A DNA stretch of 64,000 nt from assembly GCF_000172175.1 (NCBI RefSeq), contig NZ_ABJL02000007.1:1302001-1366000 (forward strand), in the 5' to 3' direction. Of the stretch, positions 34,328 through 43,508 are shown piece by piece. The stretch's first letter is position 1; each line of letters opens with the position of its first letter. The stretch is from Bacteroides intestinalis DSM 17393. GTDB lineage: Bacteria; Bacteroidota; Bacteroidia; Bacteroidales; Bacteroidaceae. The notes under the pieces were generated by a model. It was not told the DNA's origin. It did no database searches and saw only the letters and a program-made list of their open reading frames with translations. Position numbers and translations under genes: made by a program.

Positions 34328-34347
34328 CAGCACAGTTCAGCATAGAT
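34328..34347. promoter_or_regulatory. Putative FucR operator at fucI
   Basis: CAGCACAGTT followed by the diverged copy CAGCATAGAT, 30 bp before the fucI ATG. The first 10-mer is identical to that upstream of fucR. Confidence 0.6.
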
Positions 34348-34376
34348 GATGTTTTATTAACCAAATAAATGATAGC

Positions 34377-36149
34377 ATGAAAAAGTATCCGAAAATCGGG
34401 ATTCGTCCCACTATCGACGGTCGCCAGGGTGGCGTACGTGAAAGCCTTGAAGAAAAAACAATGAATCTGGCTAAAGCAGTAGCCGAGTTGATCACCAGCA
34501 ACTTGAAGAACGGTGACGGAAGTCCGGTGGAGTGTGTGATTTCAGACAGTACCATCGGTCGCGTAGCCGAAAGTGCGGTTTGTGCTGAGAAGTTTGAACG
34601 CGAAGGCGTGGGTTCTACTATCACAGTGACCTCTTGCTGGTGCTACGGTGCCGAGACTATGGATATGAATCCGTATTATCCGAAAGCTGTTTGGGGATTT
34701 AACGGCACGGAACGTCCGGGAGCTGTATATCTGGCAGCTGTACTGGCGGGACATGCACAAAAAGGATTACCTGCTTTTGGCATTTACGGACGTGATGTGC
34801 AGGATCTGGATGACAATTCCATCCCTGCCGACGTTGCAGAAAAACTGCTTCGTTTTGCACGTGCCGCACAGGCAGTAGCAACCATGCGCGGAAAATCTTA
34901 TTTGTCGATGGGTAGCGTATCCATGGGTATTGCCGGCTCTATTGTAAACCCGGATTTCTTCCAGGAATATCTGGGTATCCGTTGCGAATCTGTAGACCTG
35001 ACTGAAATTATCCGTCGTATGACTGAAGGTATCTATGATAAGGAAGAGTTCGCTAAAGCCATGGCATGGACAGAAAAGTATTGCAAGAAAAATGAGGGCA
35101 AGGATTTCAATATCCCCGCAAAGACCAAGACTCGTGAGCAAAAAGACGAAGATTGGGAATTCATTGTGAAGATGACTATCATTATGCGCGACCTTATGCA
35201 AGGCAATCCGAAACTTCGTGAAATGGGATTCAAGGAAGAAGCACTTGGACACAATGCCATTGCCGCCGGTTTCCAGGGACAACGCCAGTGGACCGATTTT
35301 TATCCGAATGGTGACTACTCCGAAGCTCTGCTGAATACTTCTTTTGACTGGAACGGTATCCGTGAAGCATACGTAGTAGCTACTGAAAACGATGCTTGCA
35401 ACGGCGTAGCCATGCTCTTCGGTCATTTGCTGACAAACCGTGCACAGATATTCTCTGATGTACGTACATATTGGAGTCCTGAAGCAGTGAAACGCGTTAC
35501 GGGTAAAGAATTGACAGGTTTGGCTGCTAACGGTATTATCCATTTGATTAACTCTGGTGCTACCACTCTGGACGGTACAGGCCAGCAAACGAATGCACAG
35601 GGTGAACCTGCCATGAAACCTCATTGGGAAATCTCCGAGACCGAGATGGAGAAATGTCTTGAAGTTACCACCTGGTATCCCGCTAACCGTGATTATTTCC
35701 GTGGCGGTGGTTTCTCTTCTAACTTCCTGTCTAAAGGCGGCATGTCTGTGACGATGAGCCGTCTGAATCTTGTGAAAGGCCTCGGTCCCGTGCTCCAGAT
35801 TGCAGAAGGATGGACGGTAGAGATTGATCCGGAAGTTCACAAACTACTGGATGAACGTACGGACCGTACGTGGCCTACTACCTGGTTTGTACCCCGTCTT
35901 TGCGATAAACCGGCATTTGAAGATGTGTATTCGGTAATGAATAACTGGGGAGCTAATCATGGTGCTATCAGTTACGGACATATCGGTCAGGATTTGATTA
36001 CGTTGGCTTCCATGCTTCGTATTCCTGTTTGTATGCATAATGTAGATGAGAAGAAAATATTCCGTCCTGCTGCTTGGAACGCATTCGGTATGGATAAAGA
36101 GGGAGCTGATTACAGAGCTTGTACAACGTATGGACCTATCTATAAATAA
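34377..36149 (+). CDS. fucI: L-fucose isomerase
   Basis: A cytoplasmic Mn-dependent isomerase of L-fucose to L-fuculose, 590 residues. It opens MKKYPKIGIRPTIDGRQGGV, the family signature, and contains GFQGQRQWTDFYPNGD and the C-terminal RIPVCMHNVDEKKIFRPAAWNAFG. Full length. First structural gene of the fucose operon, 70 bp after fucR, with a probable FucR site between them. Confidence 0.97.
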   Translation: MKKYPKIGIRPTIDGRQGGVRESLEEKTMNLAKAVAELITSNLKNGDGSPVECVISDSTIGRVAESAVCAEKFEREGVGSTITVTSCWCYGAETMDMNPYYPKAVWGFNGTERPGAVYLAAVLAGHAQKGLPAFGIYGRDVQDLDDNSIPADVAEKLLRFARAAQAVATMRGKSYLSMGSVSMGIAGSIVNPDFFQEYLGIRCESVDLTEIIRRMTEGIYDKEEFAKAMAWTEKYCKKNEGKDFNIPAKTKTREQKDEDWEFIVKMTIIMRDLMQGNPKLREMGFKEEALGHNAIAAGFQGQRQWTDFYPNGDYSEALLNTSFDWNGIREAYVVATENDACNGVAMLFGHLLTNRAQIFSDVRTYWSPEAVKRVTGKELTGLAANGIIHLINSGATTLDGTGQQTNAQGEPAMKPHWEISETEMEKCLEVTTWYPANRDYFRGGGFSSNFLSKGGMSVTMSRLNLVKGLGPVLQIAEGWTVEIDPEVHKLLDERTDRTWPTTWFVPRLCDKPAFEDVYSVMNNWGANHGAISYGHIGQDLITLASMLRIPVCMHNVDEKKIFRPAAWNAFGMDKEGADYRACTTYGPIYK

Positions 36150-36164
36150 CAAATAGAAATAGAC

Positions 36165-36803
36165 ATGATAACAAACGAACACATAGAACAATTCATTGTC
36201 CAGGCACATCGGGTAGGAGATGCCGGATTGACAATATGCAGTAGCGGCAATATCTCCTGGCGCATTGGTGACGAAGTGCTGCTTTCCGGAACAGGTTCAT
36301 GGGTACCTTCTCTACCTAAAGAAAAAGTGGCTGTCTGTCGCCTTTCCACAGGAGAAGTATTGAATGGAGTGAAACCCTCTATGGAGAGCGGTTTTCATCT
36401 GGGAGTGCTTCGTGAGCGCCCTGATGTGAATGTAGTCCTGCATTTCCAGTCACACTATGCCACGGCTGTGGCGTGTATGAAGAATCGTCCTACGAACTTC
36501 AACGTAACAGCAGAGATCCCCTGTCATGTGGGAAGTGAGATTCCGGTAGTTCCTTATTATCGTCCGGGATCGAAAGAATTGGCACAGGGAGTAATTGATG
36601 CTTTGAAAGATCATAATTCCGTCCTCTTGCTGAAACATGGGCAGGTGGTGTGTGGCAAGGACTTCGACCAGGCTTTTGAACGCGCTATGTTCTTTGAAAT
36701 GGCATGCCGCATCATTATCCAGTCCGGAGGAGACTACACCGTACTTACTCCTGAAGAGATCGATGATCTTGAGACATACATTTTAGGAAAGAAGACTAAA
36801 TGA
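36165..36803 (+). CDS. fucA: L-fuculose-phosphate aldolase (class II)
   Basis: Cleaves L-fuculose 1-phosphate to dihydroxyacetone phosphate and lactaldehyde. A 212-residue zinc enzyme with the catalytic Glu74 (SMESGFHL) and zinc ligands His93, probably His97 (HFQSH), and His158 (LLLKHGQVV). It starts 15 bp after fucI, and its stop overlaps the fucK start (ATGATG), so translation is likely coupled. Confidence 0.95.
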   Translation: MITNEHIEQFIVQAHRVGDAGLTICSSGNISWRIGDEVLLSGTGSWVPSLPKEKVAVCRLSTGEVLNGVKPSMESGFHLGVLRERPDVNVVLHFQSHYATAVACMKNRPTNFNVTAEIPCHVGSEIPVVPYYRPGSKELAQGVIDALKDHNSVLLLKHGQVVCGKDFDQAFERAMFFEMACRIIIQSGGDYTVLTPEEIDDLETYILGKKTK

Positions 36804-38188
36804 TGAATACCTATCTGGCAGTAGATTTTGGAGGTGGAAGCGGTCGCGTGATGGCCGGTTCCATCTGCCAGGGTACGTTGAAACTGGAAGAGGTGTACCG
36901 CTTTCCGAACCGCCAGGTGCGGATGGGAAACCATGTGTACTGGGATTTCCTAGCTCTGTTTGATGAGATGAAGAACGGACTCCGGCAAGCGGTGCGCAAG
37001 GGATATCGTATCAGGAGCATTGGCATTGATACCTGGGGTGTGGACTTTGGATTGATAGACCGTAACGGTAACTTGCTGGGAAATCCAGTGTGTTATCGCG
37101 ATCCCCGAACGGATGGTTTGCCGGAGGAATTTTTCGGTGACAACCTTGTTCGGCATTATTCGGAAGCCGGTATACAAGTGATGTCTATCAATACACTTTT
37201 CCAGCTTTATAGCATGAAGAAAAGCGGTGATACGCAATTGGAAGTGGCCGACCGTCTTCTGTTTATGCCCGATCTTTTCAGTTACTTCCTCACAGGGGTG
37301 GCAAATAATGAATATTGTATTGCATCCACCTCCGAACTGCTTGAGGCGCGTAGCCGGACTTGGAATCAGCCGCTCATCCAGCGTTTGGGAGTACCTGCAC
37401 ATCTTTTCGGAGACATTGTGATGCCCGGTACGGTACGTGGCAAACTGAAACGGGAGATTGCCGAAGAAATTGGCTTGACGGATGAAGTAGATGTCATAGC
37501 CGTCGGTTCGCACGATACGGCAAGTGCTGTTTATGCGATTCCTTCGACACAGGTGGATAAATCTCGTTGTGCTTTCCTTAGCTCCGGTACGTGGTCTCTG
37601 CTGGGGGTTGAACTGGATGAACCTATCCTCACGGAAGAAGCTTGCCGGGCAGGCTTCACCAATGAGGGCGGGGTAGGCGGTAAGATTCGTTTTCTTCAGA
37701 ATATCACCGGGCTTTGGATCTTGCAACGCCTTATAGCGCAATGGAAAGAAAGAGGAGAACGATGTGGATACGATTTCTTGCTTTCTGCCGCCGAATCTGC
37801 GGATATTCCATCCGTCATTGACGTAGATGATAAGATATTCCAGAACCCTGTGGATATGGAAGATGCCATTGCGGAGTATTGTGAAGCGCACGGACAGCCT
37901 ATACCGGAAACTTACGGTGAGGTAGTACGTTGTGTGCTCCAATCACTCGCCCTGCGCTATAAGCAAGGGATAGACCAACTGAACCGTCTGCTTCCCGCCC
38001 CGATAGAACAACTCAATATCATCGGTGGCGGATGCCGTAATTCACTGCTGAACCGCCTGACAGCCAAGGCTTTGGGTATTCCCGTCTATGCCGGACCCGT
38101 AGAGGCAACCGCTATCGGTAGTATCCTGGTGCAGGCCATTACCAAAGGAGAGATCGGCAGCCGTGAAGATATCAAAGAATTTATTTAA
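36800..38188 (+). CDS. fucK: FGGY-family fuculokinase (rhamnulokinase-like)
   Basis: A 462-residue sugar kinase that phosphorylates L-fuculose before aldol cleavage. The N-terminal ATP/sugar fold YLAVDFGGGSGRV, GIDTWGVDFGLID and the C-terminal IIGGGCRNSLLNRLTAKAL are FGGY signatures closest to rhamnulokinases. Position after fucA assigns it to fuculose. Starts at 36800 or 36803 are equivalent, both overlapping the fucA stop. Confidence 0.92.
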   Translation: MMNTYLAVDFGGGSGRVMAGSICQGTLKLEEVYRFPNRQVRMGNHVYWDFLALFDEMKNGLRQAVRKGYRIRSIGIDTWGVDFGLIDRNGNLLGNPVCYRDPRTDGLPEEFFGDNLVRHYSEAGIQVMSINTLFQLYSMKKSGDTQLEVADRLLFMPDLFSYFLTGVANNEYCIASTSELLEARSRTWNQPLIQRLGVPAHLFGDIVMPGTVRGKLKREIAEEIGLTDEVDVIAVGSHDTASAVYAIPSTQVDKSRCAFLSSGTWSLLGVELDEPILTEEACRAGFTNEGGVGGKIRFLQNITGLWILQRLIAQWKERGERCGYDFLLSAAESADIPSVIDVDDKIFQNPVDMEDAIAEYCEAHGQPIPETYGEVVRCVLQSLALRYKQGIDQLNRLLPAPIEQLNIIGGGCRNSLLNRLTAKALGIPVYAGPVEATAIGSILVQAITKGEIGSREDIKEFI

Positions 38189-38292
38189 TAACTTAGCCGG
38201 AACGTGGATACACTGCTTTGCGTAGATAATTACCGTATCACTTTTTAGTCTGCTAAAATCTGTGTTTATTTGCGTTTCAATATTGATTTACT

Positions 38293-38682
38293 ATGGACAC
38301 ATTAATCAAACGTTATCCTGCCAAAGAGCATCATCAGCCGGTGGAGCGTATCTGCCGGACTCTGGAACTTCGTGACGATCCGCAGTTGATAGCTGAATAT
38401 CGCCGCCGGCACAGTCGAGGGGCTATTTGGCCCGAAATACTTGCTGGTATTCGGGAAGTCGGCATTCTGGAAATGGAAATATATCTATTAGATACCCGCC
38501 TGTTCATGATAGTCGAAGTGCCTGTAGGGTTTGACTGGAATGCAGCTATGGAGCGCCTCGCTACCTTGCCCCGACAACAGGAATGGGAAGACTATATGGC
38601 CATCTTCCAGCTTGTAAAACCCGGTTCCACAGCCGCCGAAAAATGGCAACCAATGGAGCGTATTTTCCACCTTTATGACTAA
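38293..38682 (+). CDS. RhaM-type sugar mutarotase in the fucose operon
   Basis: A 129-residue protein of the L-rhamnose mutarotase family (DUF718 fold): RICRTLELRDDPQLIAEYRRRHS, IWPEILAGIREVGILEMEIYLL and the C-terminal WQPMERIFHLYD. It interconverts sugar anomers. Lying between fucK and fucP, where B. thetaiotaomicron has 'fucX', it probably acts on L-fucose. This is the RhaM family, not the structurally different FucU family used by E. coli. Confidence 0.85.
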   Translation: MDTLIKRYPAKEHHQPVERICRTLELRDDPQLIAEYRRRHSRGAIWPEILAGIREVGILEMEIYLLDTRLFMIVEVPVGFDWNAAMERLATLPRQQEWEDYMAIFQLVKPGSTAAEKWQPMERIFHLYD

Positions 38683-38705
38683 TTCCAGCCAAAGAAATAA
38701 CTACC

Positions 38706-40031
38706 ATGAAGAATAATACTAATAAAAACAGCATTATCAGTAAAGACGGAGTAAGCTACCTCATTCCGTTCATCCTTATCACCAGTTGCTTTGCTTTGTG
38801 GGGCTTTGCCAATGATATCACGAATCCGATGGTGAAAGCCTTTTCCAAGATTTTCCGTATGAGTGTTACCGACGGGGCGCTGGTGCAGGTGGCTTTCTAT
38901 GGCGGATATTTTGCCATGGCATTCCCCGCAGCTATTTTTATCCGTCGCTTTTCATATAAAGCAGGGGTACTGCTGGGACTGGGACTGTATGCTATTGGTG
39001 CATTTCTGTTCTATCCTGCCATGCTGACGGGTAATTACTATCCCTTCCTTATAGCCTACTTTATCCTGACATGCGGACTCTCGTTCTTGGAAACCAGTTG
39101 TAATCCCTATATCCTTTCTATGGGCGATGAAGCTACATCCACTCGTCGCCTGAATCTCGCACAGTCTTTCAATCCGATGGGCTCGTTATTAGGTATGTAC
39201 GTGGCGATGAACTTTATCCAGAATCGCCTGAACCCGATGGATACGGTGGAACGCAGCCAGCTTTCGGATACAGAATTTGCTGCGGTACGTGATTCGGATC
39301 TGATGGTACTGATTGCGCCTTATCTGATTATCGGGCTTGTCATTTTGGCTATGCTGATCGTGATCCGTATGGTGAAGATGCCGAAGAATGGCGATCAGTC
39401 TCATAACATCAATTTCCTGCCTACATTGAAACGTATATTCGGTATACACCATTACCGGGAAGGAGTGATCGCACAGTTCTTCTATGTAGGTGCGCAGATT
39501 ATGTGCTGGACATTTATCATTCAATATGGTACGCGCTATTTCATGTCGGAAGGGATGGAAGAGAAAGCCGCGGAAGTGCTCTCACAGCAGTATAACATTG
39601 TGGCTATGATTATTTTCTGTGCCAGCCGTTTCATCTGTACGTTTATCCTGCGGTATCTCAGTCCGGGGCTGTTGCTGAAGGTGCTGGCTATTGTGGCTTG
39701 TGTGTTTACGGCCGGGGTGATTGGTTTCCAGAATATCTGGGGAATGTATTGCCTGGTGGGAGTATCAGCCTGTATGTCTCTGATGTTCCCCACGATTTAC
39801 GGTATAGCTTTACAGGGATTGGGCGATGATGCCAAGTTCGGTGCTGCCGGATTGATTATGGCAATTCTCGGAGGGTCGATATTACCGCCGGTTCAGGCAA
39901 GCATTATAGACTGCGGTACATTGATGGGCATGCCTGCTGTGAACCTGTCATTCATCCTTCCGTTCATCTGTTTTGTGGTGATTGTGATTTATGGACACCG
40001 GTCCTATTGCAGGGAGAAAATGCGAAAGTAA
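38706..40031 (+). CDS. fucP: L-fucose:H+ symporter
   Basis: A 441-residue, 12-helix major facilitator of the FucP family. SCFALWGFANDITNPMVKAFSKIF at about 24-47 matches the opening of E. coli FucP, with its acidic proton/sugar residue, and LETSCNPYILSMGDE follows in the N-terminal half. Last gene of the fuc operon; a hairpin terminator follows. Confidence 0.95.
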   Translation: MKNNTNKNSIISKDGVSYLIPFILITSCFALWGFANDITNPMVKAFSKIFRMSVTDGALVQVAFYGGYFAMAFPAAIFIRRFSYKAGVLLGLGLYAIGAFLFYPAMLTGNYYPFLIAYFILTCGLSFLETSCNPYILSMGDEATSTRRLNLAQSFNPMGSLLGMYVAMNFIQNRLNPMDTVERSQLSDTEFAAVRDSDLMVLIAPYLIIGLVILAMLIVIRMVKMPKNGDQSHNINFLPTLKRIFGIHHYREGVIAQFFYVGAQIMCWTFIIQYGTRYFMSEGMEEKAAEVLSQQYNIVAMIIFCASRFICTFILRYLSPGLLLKVLAIVACVFTAGVIGFQNIWGMYCLVGVSACMSLMFPTIYGIALQGLGDDAKFGAAGLIMAILGGSILPPVQASIIDCGTLMGMPAVNLSFILPFICFVVIVIYGHRSYCREKMRK

Positions 40032-40057
40032 TTATAGATACTTCTGAATTTGATGAT

Positions 40058-40090
40058 GGAGAACCTTTTATAGAAAAAAGGTTCTCTTTT
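40058..40090 (+). terminator. Rho-independent terminator after fucP
   Basis: GAGAACCTTTT (40059-40069) pairs with AAAAGGTTCTC (40076-40086), loop of 6 nt, then TTTT. Confidence 0.8.
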
Positions 40091-40124
40091 CTATTTATAT
40101 AAGTTGTATTTCTTCTTTTTTTGC

Positions 40125-40132
40125 TATTTTTG
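40125..40132 (+). promoter_or_regulatory. -7 promoter box for the hybrid kinase gene
   Basis: TATTTTTG matches TAnnTTTG, 56 bp before the ATG at 40189. Confidence 0.5.
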
Positions 40133-40188
40133 CATTGCAAAATGAAACAAACAAATATTTCGCATAACATAAAATTCTTCTGGTACAG

Positions 40189-43100
40189 ATGAAAAAATAT
40201 TTCCTATTTCTGTTTTTCTATCTCTTGTCTATGAATTCGGCTTTTGCACAAAAAGATACGATAGATGGTAAAAGTTATATCCTTTGTATAAACTCATATA
40301 CGGAATCATCCCCTTGGAGTAGTCGGCTCATTTCCAACGTTACGGAATTCGTTCAAAAAGACCCTGAAATTACTCTCTACGTAGAGCATCTGAATATGCT
40401 TCTGGTTGAAAATGATTCTATTCTGGAAGAATCCAAACGCAATATATTCGATAAATACAAAGATCTTTCTCCGCGTATGCTGTTATTGCTGGGAAATTCG
40501 GCATTGTTGTTGCGGGATGAATATAGAAAAGCTTGGGGAGATATTCCCATTGTACTTTGTGCACAGGAAGATTATTTGGATTCTTATGAAGCTTATATCC
40601 ACAGGCGGCCTTCCATACCAGAAGAACGAACTCCTCTTTCTTATTTGGTTGACCCCTACAATTTAGTTTATCTGTACGCTGATTTGTATATCCCGGAAAA
40701 CATTCGCCTAATGAAACAGATGATTCCCGGAATGAAAGAGTTTATATTTATAGGTGACGGGCGCAAAGTCAATCAAGACAACTCCGCACTTATCCAGCAA
40801 GAACTGAATACGAAATATCCGGAAATCAAGTATCGATTTTGGTCTGCTGAAAATATGACAACCAATCAGTTGTTGGACTCCCTGTATTTCGTAGACACTA
40901 AAACGACGGGAGTTCTGTTCGCTTCATGGTTCTACAAATACACATTTGCCGGTAACAGCATGTTAGCCACTAATTCTCACAAGCTTATAGCTGCTACCTC
41001 CGTTCCTATCTTTTCTCTTAGTATGGTAAATATAACCAGTGGAAAAGAAGGTATGTTGGGTGGATATACTTACAATCAGGATCAGTATGATGCGGCATTG
41101 ATTCAGACCATTTCGGATGTATTGAAAGACAAACAGGCACGTCAGATTCCTTGCTATATTCCCACAGATGGGGCACCCATTATTAATTATGAAATACTGG
41201 CGCGTAACGGGATTTCTCTTTCCGCATGTCCTGCCAATACCCGTTTTCTGAATAAACCGCTTACATTTTGGGAGCATTACCGGTATTTCATCTTGGGAAC
41301 TCTCTTCTCTATTTTGCTTATTACACTGTTCTTCCTATATCGTATTCACAATCTGAATGCATTAAAGAAAGCACAACAGAACGAGATAGATGCAATGGCT
41401 ACCTACAAAATGCTGGTGAACAATATGCCTTTACTTTATATGCAGGAAGAACTGGTGACCGATAAGAACGGCAATCCCATTGAATTAATTTACCGGAATG
41501 TAAATTCAGAATTTGAGAAACATTTCTATCGTAAGGAAGAAGTCATAGGCAGAAAAGGGAGTGAGATATTCCCGGAATCCATGCCCGAATTCCTGCACTT
41601 CACAAAGATGGCGTTGACCGAGAAAAGAGCCATTACATTCCCTTACTACTTTAAAGCCATCGATACTTTTTACGATGTGGTATTGAAAGGAACCCATCAG
41701 GGAAATATGATTGATATCTTCTGCCTGAACAGCACAGAACTGCACAAAGCACAGCAAAAGCTGAGTGCTACCAATAGTAAACTGGCCATGGCTCTTGAAG
41801 TTGCCAATATCGTACCCTGGAAGTGGGATCTGAAGAGCAAAACAATCCTGTGTGATATCAATAGACCGATTGAACTGAGTACTGACGAACAGGAGGTGGA
41901 AGATTCACAACTATCTGTGCCCGATTCTCAGTATTTCTCAAAAATCTTCAAGGAAGACCGTGAACGGGTGAAACAGGCCTATCGGGACTTGATAGAAGGA
42001 CGGGCGGAAAAAGTGAAAGAAGAATACCGTATCGTCAATGTGCAGAAAAACAATCTGCACAAGGTGGAGTGGGTGGAGGCACAGGCCGCCGTAGAAGCCC
42101 GTGATGAGGATGGAAAGCCATTAACCTTGATAGGCTCGTCTCTTGTCATCACCAACCGGAAGAAAATGGAACAAGAACTTACGACAGCAAAAGAGCTTGC
42201 CGAAGAATCCAATCGCTTAAAGTCGGCCTTCCTGGCCAATATGAGCCATGAAATCCGTACCCCGTTGAATGCTATTGTCGGTTTCTCGGGGATATTGGCG
42301 TCTACCGAAGAAGAACAGGAAAAGCAGGAATATGTCAGCATCATCGAGAACAATAATACCTTGTTGCTGCAACTCATCAGTGATATTCTTGATTTGTCGA
42401 AGATTGAGGCGGGAACGTTGGAGTTGAATTACTCTAATATTGAACTGAATGAGTTGATGAGGGAACTGGAGCGTGGTTTCTTGTTGAGAGTGAAGACGGA
42501 TGCGGTGAAACTGGAGTTTGTGGAACCTGCCGGGCCATGTATGGTTTATACGGAAAAGAACCGTTTGTCCCAATTGATGATTAACCTTGTGACAAATGCC
42601 ATTAAGTTTACCGAAAAAGGCAGCATTCGTTTTGGCTATGAAATGCGGGAGAATGAGTTGTATTTCTATGTAGCCGATACCGGATGTGGAATTCCGAAGG
42701 ATAAGCAACAAAACATTTTCGGGCGTTTCGTCAAGCTGAACTCTTTTGCCCAGGGAACCGGATTGGGGCTTTCTATCTGCCAAACACTGATAGAACGTAT
42801 GGGTGGCAGAATCGGTGTGGAATCGGAAGAGGGTAAAGGCTCTACTTTCTGGTTTACGCTTCCCTACAAACCGGCTGTGAAGGAAGACAAGAAACAGATG
42901 CCCAAAGATATTCAACCCGTTTCGATAGAAAGAAACAAACTGACCATACTGGTTGCAGAAGATAATGCAAGCAATTATAAGCTTTTTGAATCCATCCTGA
43001 AGTACGACTATCATTTGATTCATGCTTGGGACGGTATGGAGGCTGTAGAAATGTTCCGGGAACATAATCCTCAGATTGTATTGATGGATATCAATATGCC

Positions 43101-43308
43101 TGTAATGGACGGGTACGAAGCTACCCGGGAGATCCGCAAATATTCTGCAAAGATTCCTATCATTGCCGTTACAGCCTTTGCCTATGCTTCGGATGAACAG
43201 AAGGTAATGGAAAGCGGATTCGACGGATATATGCCCAAGCCTATCAATGCTAGGTTGCTGAAGGCACAACTGATGGATATTATGCAGAAACGTATCATCT
43301 TGTTATAA
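40189..43308 (+). CDS. Hybrid sensor histidine kinase with periplasmic binding-type sensor
   Basis: A 1039-residue membrane sensor. Signal peptide 1-20; an extracytoplasmic domain to about 360 that looks like an ABC-type substrate-binding fold (LCINSYTESSPWSSRL, ending NGISLSACPANTRF); one membrane helix at about 366-386; PAS-like domains (about 400-660); HisKA with His687 (SHEIRTPLNAIVGFS); HATPase with GTGLGLSI; and a receiver domain with Asp967 (LMDINMP). There is no C-terminal DNA-binding domain, so output must go to another protein. It follows the fuc operon behind a terminator; a link to fucose is only positional. Confidence 0.92.
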   Translation: MKKYFLFLFFYLLSMNSAFAQKDTIDGKSYILCINSYTESSPWSSRLISNVTEFVQKDPEITLYVEHLNMLLVENDSILEESKRNIFDKYKDLSPRMLLLLGNSALLLRDEYRKAWGDIPIVLCAQEDYLDSYEAYIHRRPSIPEERTPLSYLVDPYNLVYLYADLYIPENIRLMKQMIPGMKEFIFIGDGRKVNQDNSALIQQELNTKYPEIKYRFWSAENMTTNQLLDSLYFVDTKTTGVLFASWFYKYTFAGNSMLATNSHKLIAATSVPIFSLSMVNITSGKEGMLGGYTYNQDQYDAALIQTISDVLKDKQARQIPCYIPTDGAPIINYEILARNGISLSACPANTRFLNKPLTFWEHYRYFILGTLFSILLITLFFLYRIHNLNALKKAQQNEIDAMATYKMLVNNMPLLYMQEELVTDKNGNPIELIYRNVNSEFEKHFYRKEEVIGRKGSEIFPESMPEFLHFTKMALTEKRAITFPYYFKAIDTFYDVVLKGTHQGNMIDIFCLNSTELHKAQQKLSATNSKLAMALEVANIVPWKWDLKSKTILCDINRPIELSTDEQEVEDSQLSVPDSQYFSKIFKEDRERVKQAYRDLIEGRAEKVKEEYRIVNVQKNNLHKVEWVEAQAAVEARDEDGKPLTLIGSSLVITNRKKMEQELTTAKELAEESNRLKSAFLANMSHEIRTPLNAIVGFSGILASTEEEQEKQEYVSIIENNNTLLLQLISDILDLSKIEAGTLELNYSNIELNELMRELERGFLLRVKTDAVKLEFVEPAGPCMVYTEKNRLSQLMINLVTNAIKFTEKGSIRFGYEMRENELYFYVADTGCGIPKDKQQNIFGRFVKLNSFAQGTGLGLSICQTLIERMGGRIGVESEEGKGSTFWFTLPYKPAVKEDKKQMPKDIQPVSIERNKLTILVAEDNASNYKLFESILKYDYHLIHAWDGMEAVEMFREHNPQIVLMDINMPVMDGYEATREIRKYSAKIPIIAVTAFAYASDEQKVMESGFDGYMPKPINARLLKAQLMDIMQKRIILL

Positions 43309-43365
43309 GATGAAAGTTTTTCATTTTCAGTTGAATGTTTTTCAATGCTGTGGTTCAACGCCCGC

Positions 43366-43466
43366 GATGCCACACCTGAGCGGTGCCGATGCCACACTTG
43401 GACGAGCGTGAAGTGTAGCGTTTGTTCTGCTCAGGTGTGGCATTTGCCCCGCTCAGGTGTGGCGTT
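43366..43466. repeat. 22-bp-period palindromic element, copy A3
   Basis: Inverted GATGCCACACCT (43366) and GATGCCACACTT (43388), then direct AAGTGTAGCGTT (43411), AGGTGTGGCATT (43433) and AGGTGTGGCGTT (43455). Steps are 22, 23, 22, 22, identical to copy A2. The arms between units differ from the other copies but still pair in part (CCTGAGC / GCTCAGG). It lies between two convergent genes. Confidence 0.88.
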
Positions 43467-43508
43467 TTAGAGGCTTGGGTTGCAGACTCTGTTCTTCCAT
43501 TCGCTGTA

